44,518 nt of DNA from contig JAOALB010000261.1 of NCBI GenBank assembly GCA_025331125.1, positions 1 to 44,518 of the forward strand, read 5' to 3'. Origin of the DNA: Mycogone perniciosa. Lineage: Eukaryota; Ascomycota; Sordariomycetes; Hypocreales; Hypocreaceae. Shown here piece by piece: positions 1-11,400 of the stretch (positions within the stretch are counted from its first letter, which is position 1; each line of letters begins with the position of its first letter). Both the position numbers and the translations under genes were made by a program. Below the pieces are notes generated by a model. It saw nothing but the letters and a program-made list of their open reading frames with translations. It was not told the origin of the DNA and made no database searches.

Positions 1-663
1 CTGCAGCTGCTTTTGCCTTTGGAGCCATTTTCGAAGAACCAGTTGGTGAGAGCTTGATGATTAGCAGAAGCCAATTGCGCCGGCGCTCTCGTGCCTTTAA
101 AAGCTCTTCAAATGCCAAAAGGGGGGCGGCACTGCCTCAAGACTTTGAGGAGTCGTGAGAGGCAACTCTCGTTCCCTTTTACGAATACGCTGTCGGAGGT
201 TTGCCATTCCGAATCGTCCCACAACGCTGAGGCACTCAATTGGGCTTAGTCACATCTGGGCGTAAAACGAGGAGCGATAATACGGACAAACCCATTCCCC
301 GATCGACCTGCCAGGAACCCGCCTAATGCCGCAGGTCACGTGTTCTCCTATCTCACATGTTGGTCAAGCTGACGAAGCTATCATGACGCCAAGGCCACCT
401 AGGCTGAGACCACTTCCAGATATCCGCACGTCAATGTGAGGCATAAGCTTTTGCTAGGAATAACATTTACGTTTGCATTGCCCTTCCTAGTCTCAACGGG
501 CTTCAGCGACTGTCAATCCCTTTCCTCAGTATCTCGTGCGCCGTGGCAATTGATGATACGAGACAACTCTGAGACTCCGTCGCCCTCGAGGCGCTTTTGA
601 AGAATCGCATCGACCACCCACCACCCCTCCACTCCTCGAAACTAGGCAGACAACATATTCAAC
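1..663. other. Gene-free left flank, possible promoter of the 664 ORF
   Basis: No convincing coding frame is seen here. The sequence begins with a PstI-type hexamer (CTGCAG). The last 60 bases before the ATG at 664 are rich in C and A and low in G, a composition common in fungal 5' leaders. The minus-strand frame at 526-765 overlaps the better-supported plus-strand signal-peptide frame and is judged a shadow. Nothing else could be identified. Confidence 0.3.
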
Positions 664-870
664 ATGCAAGCATCTCCGTCGCGCATCTTCTCGCTCCTCG
701 CCGCTGCTGTGGTCGGCGCCGTCAACCAACTCCCAGTGAAGATTCGTTTGAATGCGTCTAAGCAAAGCGAATGTGTAATGCTATTAAATGATCATGCTTT
801 TTATCCCCCTCCCCCAAGTTTCATATATCATAGCGCAGGATTTGGATTGAGCAAACATCGCAACACCTAA
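664..870 (+). pseudogene. 5' end of a probable secreted-protein gene, truncated
   Basis: The ATG at 664 opens a 24-codon stretch with a classical secretory signal peptide: a short polar N-terminus with one Arg, then a hydrophobic core (LLAAAVVGAV). A GTGAAG donor-like sequence follows at 736 and a GCAG acceptor-like site ends at 838, which would define a 103-nt phase-0 intron. The sequence after that acceptor meets a stop within four codons. The uninterrupted frame runs to 870 but turns low-complexity and uncharacteristic after the signal peptide. I infer that the first exon of a secreted protein survives and the rest is lost or decayed. A MITE-like element lies 290 bp downstream. The protein family cannot be named. 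It could also be a live gene with an exon structure I failed to find. Confidence 0.35.
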
Positions 871-1157
871 TCATATGCATCCGGAGATATTATCTCAGCC
901 AATGGAGAGATCCAGTTGCAACCAACTATCTACATTATTCATATGCAGTTCTCCACAGGAAGTACACACAGGCCTAGACAGGGAGGGGAATGGAGAAACT
1001 GGCGTTACAGTGGCGATCGGAATTAATGGCCATATTTTGTACATGCTGAAATTTTGCGGGTACAAACCAGGCCATTACGTCTTCTAGCTGGGACTAGGTA
1101 CATACACATTGTGGGGTACTACTTTAACAAAAGTCCATTTGGGCCCTTTTAATGCTA

Positions 1158-1581
1158 CAGTTAGGAGCGAAATGGCCGTCCTGTCAACACAAACTCTGAC
1201 AAATTCATGCGTGCGGGCATGTCCACTACAGTGCCTACTACACATAGTACATCAGCTGTACCTAGCTATAAGCAGGGCTTGAATGTCAGAGTTTGTGCCT
1301 TGGACATATTACTTCGTATCTTGCGCTAGCTCATGTACTGTCTACAATTCAAGTGATTTGTTAGTAGCTTTATGTACTTAGCAGGACTTCGGTGTTACTT
1401 TCTAGCAGCGACTTAAATGGTGTGAAATCCATAATAGGCAATTTTATATAGGGTGATTTTTAAGCCATTTTAGGCTATTCAGTAGCGACCTGGTATTGAA
1501 ATGTATCTGCAGGTACCTCTCTGGTCCGTGCTCTGGAATTTCCAAAGAGTGTTAACAGGACTCCCATTTCGCTCCTAACTG
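1158..1581. mobile_element. MITE-like element with terminal inverted repeats, TA-flanked
   Basis: The first 33 bases (1158-1190) and the reverse complement of the last 33 (1581-1549) match at 30 of 33 positions. The outer 18 bases, CAGTTAGGAGCGAAATGG, are perfect. TA dinucleotides flank both ends (1156-1157 and 1582-1583), as expected for the TA target duplication of the Tc1/mariner/pogo superfamily. An inner inverted repeat pairs the CACAAACTCTGACA region near 1188-1201 with its complement near 1284-1297. No transposase frame lies inside, so the 424-bp element would be non-autonomous. The repeat structure is seen directly; the family assignment is inference. Confidence 0.75.
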
Positions 1582-1583
1582 TA

Positions 1584-2543
1584 ATACTAACTATTCCCGT
1601 TCTTATACGCTTGGCAACGGCGGAAAGGTAATGCTGGGGTCAACGGTATCCTGTCCTGCAAGGGGATACATATCCACCAAGCTTTCAACCATATTTCTGA
1701 TCTCTTGCATCCTCTCCTTACACCTAAGAACCAAGTCTGGTTGGTAGTGGTTGGGGGGCCACTTATTCCTTCTTAGACTCGCCTATTCCAATCAGGGAAC
1801 TTATTAGGCGAATGAGTAATGAAACGCAGTAGGATAAGTTACGATCGATTGATGCTGTCTATGCTTTCATCCAGGGTCAGCGCTGCTATCAATAACTGAT
1901 TAACAGTTATAGGGCTCATAAGTGGATTGGAAATGATTGAATTCGACACTTTTGCTGATCCCAAGTTAGGTGGGAAAAGCTGCTACTTAAATACATAAAA
2001 CTAGGTGGTTTAGTGAATGTTCTTCATAAAGGAGTGATCTGTTGGAACGAAGGGGTGTTTGGTTGGAATGAAGACATCTGGCTTCATTACTGAGGTTGAC
2101 AGCTGCTGCATGCCTCTAACAATATTTTATTACAAACTACTCCGCAGCAAGGTGCATTATCATTTGATGCATCTTGGCAATCCTTTCCTCGGCCATATGA
2201 CTCCGTATCACATTAGGCACGACATCATCAGCAGGCCTGCACGCAATTAGTCACCACATCAAGAAGAGGAGTGCAGGTGCTACATCATATTGGTCATGTT
2301 GTGGACATCGTTAAATGAGTACGCAGCGAGACGTTAGTCTGATTGAGCCGCAAAGTCACCAGATCCATGGGACAGCTCGAACTGAATCTGCCGAGGCACC
2401 ATGCCTCTCCCTTGTAGCCTTCTGCCTGGCTGAGGCAATGGCGCTATCCGTCTTCGATTCCACTGTACTCCGTAGTATCCGCCTGGGTAGCAACTCTTGG
2501 CTTTCACGGTGATACATGACGAATAATAAATGATGATTCACGG
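1584..2543. other. Intergenic, no gene recognised
   Basis: About 960 bases with only short, composition-driven frames on both strands. The frames near 2059-2250 and 2315-2512 have no recognisable domain and no codon bias resembling the real genes of the window. I see nothing that can be annotated. Confidence 0.4.
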
Positions 2544-3363
2544 CTAAGTGCAATGAGCGGACCTAGCTTTCCCATTAAGGCGAAAGATTTGGGATTTTTG
2601 GCACACATATTTGTCTTGGCTGTCTATTAGGACCCAACGCACTTGTCCTATCGCACCGTGGTCCATGTTCCAGAGGGGCAGACGGTCGCAGCAATCGCCA
2701 TAACGACCTTCAGGGAGAGAAAGCACCAACCCATATGCACTGACTGACGCAAGTGCAGACGAAGCCTCGTTGGACATCGGGAACGAATCGAATGCTGCTG
2801 CTGCCACCGGGCGCCGCATCTCAAGTCCTGTCGCCGGGGCCAAGGCCGCGCTACTGCCAGGGTCCTATTTGCACAAGAGCCTAGCAGTAGCCAAGAGTTT
2901 GGTCCGATCAGCCTCTCGCAAGGCTTCGCTCAGCCATCCCAAATTTGTGATACCATGGTAGGCAGTGATGGACAGGTTGACGGCGATGGTATGTCTTGGG
3001 CAGATTTCGATGCCAGCTTCGCCACGGGGATAGCCTACCTAACAGCCAATACTCGGGAGGAGGGCTAGAGGTAGAAACTAGTGCCACGGAATTTGCAGGA
3101 TTCCCGGCGCAGAAGGCCGTGCCATTCATGGTAGTTCCGAGCACAGCCTGGCGCAGAGCTGCGCGGGAGGCTCTAAAGGCTTGGAGGATGCTCGATGGTC
3201 TATCACCACAGCCGGTGTCGGCAGTGCCACCAATGTCGTTTCCTTTATCAAAAGATCCTAGGCTGAGGGCTTTCGCAAGAGCTTCAACTGGAAGAAGAGG
3301 CATGTAATGGCGCACTTTCATAGAATACATGTGCAGATATCCTCTATCTTCTTGGACTACCAA
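2544..3363. other. GC-richer relic region with overlapping open frames, unassigned
   Basis: Compared with its AT-rich surroundings, this stretch is GC-richer and holds several open frames on both strands. They include a 151-codon minus-strand frame (2908-3363), a 99-codon minus-strand frame (2544-2843), and plus-strand frames at 2770-2961 and 2996-3307. None carries a motif I recognise, and no frame dominates. The composition suggests old coding DNA, perhaps a decayed gene or transposon. No function is assigned. Confidence 0.25.
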
Positions 3364-3395
3364 ATTAACATATTTCTAGTACGTGGAGCGCCACC

Positions 3396-3860
3396 ACCGC
3401 CAAGATGAATGAAGCGATAATGAAGCGAGAATGTGATGATATCTTAGTTAACCGTGTCGTTGAACCTTCCACAGCGTTACACTAATCAGCAGTGCAAAAA
3501 GGTCAACGTGCAACAGCTGTAGAGCGGTGGCTATGGCAAAAATGTCTCGGTACTGCAAGCCCGGCTATCCAGACGAGATCACATAGCTATTCCCTCCGGC
3601 CATCTGGATTCTTTGTTCCAGATGCGGGTCACTAATGTTTTCTAGAACCATCAGATTAAAGATCAGCCGCCATTGATGGGGACGCAAGACGGGTAGGCAC
3701 CAACCTGGCGCAACTCCACGGCCCCAGCAGACGAAGTAATAGATGACAGGTCTAAAATTTCCGAACTACCCCAGCGTTCCATATTCTCTAAGCCGACCTT
3801 CCCACCGTCCAAGGTGTATTTTTGCATGAGCTTCATGGTAATGATGCTAACGTCCTTCAT
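3396..3860 (-). pseudogene. Decayed open frames downstream of the NRPS, unassigned
   Basis: A 65-codon minus-strand frame (3860-3663, beginning MKDVSIITMK) is followed in another minus frame by a further protein-like stretch. That stretch runs from about 3770 to 3400, is interrupted by one TAG near 3565, and has a hydrophobic tail (LFALLISVTLW). The relay of protein-like sequence across frames suggests a gene broken by a frameshift and a stop. It lies about 210 bp beyond the NRPS stop on the same strand. I do not recognise the family. It could also be chance open reading. Confidence 0.2.
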
Positions 3861-4071
3861 GTCCTGGGCTCTGGTCTCCGATTAGGCATTGACGGCTCAA
3901 CTCCATCGATCCTCATATTGCCGTAGTCTGCTTTTGAGATGCTCCTCCGTACTATTAGTACTACTAATCATAACTCCTTTCCACTGTTCAATGCATAAAT
4001 TTGTGTTGTGTCCCAAACTTTAACTGGCATCGTAGGAAAGGCTAGTCGAACCAAAATATGTAGCTTGCGCT

Positions 4072-5414
4072 TCACTGTGACATTTGCCCCAGATCAGCAT
4101 CTCCTAATAAGCTAAGCTCCCCCAAATGCCTCTGAGGGCTGACAATGATCTCGGAGATTGCGGTACTGATGCAGTCTGCTAAAAGCATCGCTTCCCTCTT
4201 TGCGAGACATCCTGGACGGATTTCTAATTGGATCATGATCTCCGTGCTGCTGTTGAGAGCACGAATGATGACATCATACTGCACAGAGTTAGTATCCGTG
4301 TTGATGTTGGTAGAGGGGTCTTACCTCGAATGGGTCAGATCCGTTCAGGTAACGGATAACGAGCCCGTCATCACTCCGGTCGCTATTATCAACACACGCT
4401 CTCTGCAAATTTAGCGCGGTATTGAAAAGTGCGGATGTACCAAGAGCTTTGTGGATTCCAGCTAGCGGGAAATGTTGATATGGTAGGCTGCTTAGATAGT
4501 CCTTCTGAATTACCTGCAAAGTCTCAAGGACAGACTGCGACTGGTCTAAAGGGACTCGGAAGGGAACCATTCCAATCAGCGGCCCAAAGATTCTATCAAC
4601 ATTCTCGATAGGTGTATCTCGGCCTGAACAGAGAGTTCCAAAACATGGCATGCTGGTTTCCGTGTACTTTCCTAGCACAAGGGCCCATGCGACTTGAATG
4701 ACTGATGCCACTGTTACCTCCCATTGTGTGCAGAATGCCTGTATCCTGCCTGTGTCGAGATGGGGCACCTTGACTGGCCGAACGCTAGCGCAATCAGCAC
4801 TGCTCTCCATTGAAGGTAGAAAAATGCATGGCTTAACATGAACCAGATACCGCGTCCAGAATTCAAGCCCAGCATCGTGTGGCTGCTCATTTAAGTGCTT
4901 GATGAAATCCCTATACGCACCAGCGGGACCAGCCTGGCCAAGGGCGCTATGATAAGCTGCCCGAAGATCATTCCATAGCAAACCCAATGAGAAGGCGTCT
5001 ATAATGGTATGATCCACTTCAAGTCGGAGATAGGCCCGCCTCTCGTTGACCTCATAAATGGTGAGATGGTGCTGTAAGCCATATTTCTGATAAGCTGGAG
5101 TGCCATTTCGCGACACATTGATGTCAGCTTCGTCCTTTGATCGTAAGCAAGATATGCTTGGCACTGGATCCCTTAGGATAATATGCATGCTGCCTCCAGC
5201 GAATTTATCAACAAGCGCAGATCGCAAGAGTGTGTGGCGTTTGACAACAACCTGCCAGGCTTGTTGGAGTCTAACCAGGTCGAGTCGAGCTTCGTCTCCA
5301 CTGACGCGAAGTTCAACTACAGACCACGTTCGGTAGACGTTTGGTTCCTTGCTCTGGGCAACCAACATGCCTTCCTGTATTGGCGAGCAGGGGAAGATAT
5401 CTTCAACATCATCA
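4072..5414 (-). other. NRPS terminal condensation-like (CT) domain
   Basis: Residues about 9170-9601. The domain begins with EDIFPCSPIQEG and closely resembles C3-C5. Its active-site string is DHTIIDAFS, with Ala where the siblings have Gly. The 46-nt intron at 4279-4324 interrupts it at the same codon as in C3-C5, and the last 68 residues lie in the final exon. In fungal NRPSs a terminal domain of this kind catalyses head-to-tail or related macrocyclization. Nothing follows it. The cyclization role is inference from the family. Confidence 0.85.
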
Positions 5415-8400
5415 ACTTGAATCTTAAGGCGATCTAGCCAAATGTCTTGGAACCTGCGAATCTCCTCATAGGACTGGAACGCTAGTGGAAAGTCACTCAG
5501 AGTCCAGCCAGGAGACATGCGTGGGAGCGCCTTTGCCATGTGTGCTAGGGTGACGTTATAACTGTCAATCCATTCATGGATTTTATGTTGGTGGCGCATG
5601 TTCTTGGGATAAGTTACTGATGTCATGATATGCCCTCTGTCCACATATACGTTGATTTCAAAAACGGTGAATCTCCGTAGCTTAAAGCTAGAAGCCGGAT
5701 CACACCCATTAGGTAAAGAGACTTGTTCAAAGAAAGCATCGCTGCGCTCAAGCTGCTGGTATAGTCCTGCGTAGTTGAAGAGAATCTCAACAGGGAACTC
5801 CCCTGCAAATATCTTCGCGCGACTCTCATCTGCAAACCGTGATGTAAAATACGACCAGCCATTTCGCGGTACGCTGCGGATACAATCCTTTGTCTGACAG
5901 ACTATATCGACCAGACTGGTGTTTGTGCTCACAGAAACTTGCACAGGAAACATGGTTGTGAACCACCCAATTGTCGTTGAGGGGTCGATCCTGTTGTCCC
6001 AAGGCTCTCGACCATGGCCCTCATTGAAAATCGGGGGAGTAGGGCGATCAGGGAAGACAAGGCCGAATGAGTAGATAAGCGCTGATATCATGAGCTCAAC
6101 AGGACGTGTGCTAAAGACACTATTGCAGTCGCTAAGAAGTACCGAGCTATTTGACTCGTTGATGGCAACACTTTTAACAATAGTGTCGGCTTGAAGATTG
6201 GGGCCTGGTTCCATTCCCCAGTAACTAAGAAGTGGCGGGTGGATTTCGAAGGGTATTGAGGTCGTAGGGTCCAAATTCTCAAGAGCATATTGAGCCTGGA
6301 GGGCGGTCCAGGACTGGAAACTCATTGAAGGTGATGTAGTAATTGTGCCTGAAGTTAGAAGCTCCTCTAGCTCCTGGAATAGCACTCGCCAGGACACCAA
6401 GTCAATAACAAGATGATGTATCGTGAGGAAAAGCAGCTGAGACTCTACGTCGTCAAAGAGCACGGCGGTGAGGAGCGGCCCGCTCTCGATATCCAGGCTT
6501 TCACGACATTGAGCAATAATCTGGGCAGTCTTAGAATCTGCAGATTCCTGGAAACGAACATTGAAAGATCCCACAATGTCGCTCGATATGCGCTGTTTCC
6601 AGCTTCCATCCTTACTTTTATAGAAACGCGCACGCAGAGTGCTATGTCGATGAACCAGGGTCTCAAGCGCTGTGGATAAGGATTTGTACCCGATTCTCGT
6701 CTTCAGTTTAAGGAGGAAAGACTGGTCAAAAGATACCATGACATCAGTCTGTAGATGAAGATATAACTGCTGGATCGGGCTTAGCTGGAGCGCTGTGTCA
6801 GACGCAGGCAGTTCGTCTGGTGGCATAAGAGAGTCCTGAACAAGACCAGTGACTCTGAGGTCTCTTTTAAGGCCGGATATCGTCCTCTTTTGAAGAATAT
6901 CAGCAGCGCGGATATCAATGGATAAGGCACGAGCAGCTGATGAGACTTGCATGGCCGTGATGGAGTCGCCGCCAAGCTGGAAGAAACTGTCATCCAGTCC
7001 AATTGTGGCCGGGTCGACGTTGAGCACCCGGCCCCATATGCTCTGAATCTGCCGCTCGAGCTGTGTCGTCGGCTGCTGCTTTGTCCTTTGCCCGGCCGTC
7101 CGCATCTCTGCTAGCTGCTGGACAGAGAACGAACTGCCGATCTCGCGTAGCCGTTTACGGTCTGTCTTGCCAGTAGCCGCCATCGGCAGCTCCCGCATGG
7201 AAAAGAACACCGTCGGCACCATATAGTTCGGCAGATGCTCGACCAGCCTGGTCTCAATATCAGCAGCAATTGGAAGTAGCCTCGCCGTGATGCGCTCTGG
7301 CTCGTCTGTCTCGTCTGTCTCTGTCATATTGTCGTTTATCTGGAGGAATGCCGCCAATGCCGAACTTGAGTTTTGCCCTTGGGGAACGATCATTTCCGCC
7401 ACGACCTTCTTGGCCTGTGGCAGGCACTCCTGCACGCGGTGCTCGACCTCGCCAAGCTCAACCCGCTGCCCTCGGATCTTCACCTGGGCGTCCTTGCGCC
7501 CGATGTAGGTCAGGCTGCCATCTTCGTGGTACTGGACCAGGTCTCCGGTCTTGTATAGACGCCCATGTCTCCCCGGCCGGCTCGGCGTGCCTAGCAGCAG
7601 CCAGGCCGGGTTCTCGATGAACACCGCTGCTGTCTTTTCCGGCTCGTTCAGATACCCACGGCCGACAAGAGGACCTTCGAGCAGTAGTTCGCCAATATAT
7701 CCGGGAGGGAGTAGGCAATCATGGTTATCAGGATCCACAACCCAAGTCACCATCCCAACACCTCTGCCTATGCGGGTGGCCTGCTCCGGACTACTCGCAT
7801 CGTAATTCATCGTGCTGTTGGGCGTACACTCAGCTGGTCCATACACATTTTGGACACGCACCTTGCCCCACCAGCGCTCGATGTCTCTGACACGCAGCGC
7901 TTCGCCACCACAGAGGATGGACTGTAGCTCGGGCACGTTCTCGGGAGCCAGAAGTTGGGCAACTGACGGGGTAAGATGGACAACAGTAGCGCGCGACAGT
8001 GTTATGCACTCGGCAAGCCTGTTCATCCGGTCCTGGTCGTTAGGGACAAACAAGCAAGCACCGGCGCCGAGCGTGTTAAAGACATTGCCGACTGACATAT
8101 CGAAGGCGCATGATGAGAAGTCAAAGATTATTGACTTCGTTGTGAACCCATAATACTCTGTCTGATACCGGATCGATGACGCGAAATTACTGTGGGTAAT
8201 CATCACCCCCTTTGGGGTCCCCGTGCTGCCTGACGTGAAGACCACATACATCACAGATGATGGGCTCACGCTGGGGAGATGAGCCACGGCCTCATTGCCC
8301 AGGTCGCCGAAGAAACCAGAACTTACGATGACCACCTGTTGAGAGAGCCGCGAACATAGACCCTGGTTGGAGACTGAAGACAGGAGGAGGTTTGCCTTGA

Positions 8401-11400
8401 CCTGTCTCACGATGGCCTGCAGCCGCTGCTCTGGGAGAGATGGGTCGAGCAGCACGAAGACGCCGCCTGCCTTGATCACACCAAGCATCGCCACCGTCGT
8501 CCACATCGACTTCTCGAAGCAGAGCGGCACAAAGACATCCGGCCCGATCCCAAGTTCGACGAGGTGAGAAGCCAGCTGCGTGGAGCGCTGGTCCAGCTGA
8601 CTATATGTCAGCTCCCCGTCCCAAGCAGACACAGCAGGCGCGCAGGGCTGAGCCAGCGCCCACTCCTGGACGATCTCGTGGACGCACTGTTTGACTGGTG
8701 GCGGAACGGTGCTGTTCCAACTCCATATCCGCTCCAGGTCCTGCTCTGTAACCATGTCGATATCAGCCAATGTGTGGTCGGGACTTGCGTCGTTAAGCTG
8801 CTGCATAACAAACTCAAGCCGCTCTAGCAACTTTCGCACCATCCATGGCTCGATCACCCTCGAGTCAACTCTAGCTATAGCCTTAATCTTGTCTATATCA
8901 AGCTGCAGCTGGAGGAAAAGTGCGTAAGTGTTCATAAATTGTTGCTCACTGCTGTCTTCCCACCTCCCAAGCTGATCCTGGGTAGCGCCATGTTCCAGCG
9001 GCTGGATGACAAGCAGTGTCTGGAACATACATGCCTGCCGGGCACCGGGAGATATCTTGGCGATTCGTTGCAACCCGGTATGTTCGAACGGGATCATCTC
9101 TGTCGACTGCTTCTGCACTGCCTCTAGATATTCTGAAACTCTCTGATCGCCCGCCAACTTGACACGCACTGGAACTGTTGCAATTGTCGGGGCCGCCATC
9201 TTGTCAATGCCAACAACAGGAGCACTCCTACCGGAGACTGTAACACCAAACACAACATCCTCTGAGTTGGTTATATGGCCAGCGACTAACGCCCATGCAG
9301 CGCGGATCAGATTCGATTGCGTGACATTAAGAGACCAATCCCTAGGCTGTGGGATTTGATGCTCTATCATAGTGTCTGCCACTGGCTGCTCTATAGCCAA
9401 CGGTAGGACCGGGAATGATGCGCAGTGGCAGTCCGCCAAGACCGTTTTCCAGTAATCTACCACATCTTCTTTCTCGTCTTGCTTTCTAATATATTTGATG
9501 AATGATTGGAACTGAGGCTGAGTATAAAGTATCTCTCCACGGTACACACGGTTGACCGCGTCCATAACGAGAGGTAGTGACCAGCCGTCATATAGCGCAT
9601 GATGTACCGTCCATGCGAACCACTTATATGCGCCTGTACCATCATCTTTAACAAGAGCATAGCGTGCGAGAGGCTGACCCATCTCCATCGGCCGTTTACT
9701 GTCAGCCTCAAGATAAGGTTGCAGTCCGTTTGCTGCCTCAATCCAGTGGATTTTTTCATCCAATACTACCTGCAAGAGGCCGATATCATTGTGCTGGATT
9801 ATCCGTGTACGCAGGATCGCCATTGCCTGGGCTACCACCTCCCACGCGCTGCAGAGGGTCCTGGCTGTGAGGTTAGGAGACAGTTCTAGGGTACACTGCA
9901 TGATGTAGTCGCCTGGCTGCTTTGATGACAACGACAAAAGGCCCTCTTGAAGCGGTGTGCATGGATATGCGTCCTTGATAGTAGCCGGATCCAATTGATA
10001 CTGAATGGAAATATCCTGAAGAAGCGAAGGGATGTTCAAGCCATGCCTGAGGAGAGCAAAGGGCTGGATATCCTCTGGCGTATTGTCCGCTAAATAAAGC
10101 CCCTTGCTAGCCACATGTTCAAGCCTAGGATGGCGGAAGATGTCGGCCACCGCCAGTTCAATGCCGACCTTGCGGGCCTCACCTACGACTTTCATTGCTG
10201 TGATTGAGTCGCCTCCAAGCTGAAAGAAACCGTCATCCAGTCCAATGGTTGCCGAGTCGATATTGAGCACCCGGCCCCATATGCCTTGAATCTGTCGCTC
10301 GATCTCCGACGTTGGCTGCCTTTTTGTCCCTCGTCCGGCCGTCCGTATCTCAGCTAGCTGTCGCATAGAGAACGACCCACCGATCTCACGTAGCCTTTTC
10401 CGATCAGTCTTCCCTGTAGCTGTTGTAGGCAGCTCCCGCATGGAAAAGAACACCGTTGGCACCATATAGCTTGGGAGATGCTGGTTTAGCCTGTCCTCGA
10501 TATTGGCAGAAATGGGAAGTATATTGATCGCGTCGGTGTCCGCCATGTCACTCATCTGGAGGAAGGCCACCAACGTCGGGCTTGAATTCTCTCCCGGCGG
10601 CACGATGACTTCGGCCACGACCTGCCTTGCTTCCGGCACACAGTTCTGAACCCGGTGTTCAACTTCTACAAGCTCGACTCGCTGCCCGCGGATCTTGACC
10701 TGTGCGTCTTTGCGGCTAATGAATGTCAGGCCTCCATCTTCATTGTACTGCACCAGGTCGCCAGTCTTATAGAGTCGACCATGGCGTCCTGGACAGCTTG
10801 GCGCGCCTTGTAGCAACCATTCTGGGTCCTGGATATATGCTACAGCTGTCTTTTCCGGGTCGTCCAGGTAACCGGGGCCAACCAGCGGCCCTTCGAGAAG
10901 TAGCTCACCGATGCATCCAGGTGGCAGGAGACGGTCATAATTCTCCGGATCCACGATCCAAGTAACCTGACCCGCTCCTTTTCCTAGGCGAGTGATCTCG
11001 TCTGGACTAGACACAATACTGCATGTATTGATTGTGCTGATTGGGGTGCACTCGCTTGGTCCATAGCCATTGAGAACCCGCACCTTATTCCACCAAGGGT
11101 TAACGTCTGAGGCACGTAAAGCTTCGCCAACAAACATGATCGACTCTAACTCAGGCATGTCTTCTGGGGATAGAAAATGGGCAACGGAGGGCGTGAGTAG
11201 CACAAGGTTAGCCCTTGACGATGCTATACTTGCTGACAAATTGTTTCTCCGATCTTGTTCACTTGGAACGCATAAGCAACCACCCGAAACGAGCGCTATG
11301 AAGGTGTTATAGATTGACGCATCGAAGTTGTAGGACGAAAAGTCGAAGACTCTTGAATGAGTCTGACCTGCCGTTAGTCCAAGGAGATCAACCTGATGAT

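Noticed and set aside
2544..3363. A transcription-factor gene for the cluster
   Set aside because: No Cys6 zinc cluster, bZIP or other DNA-binding motif was found in any frame.
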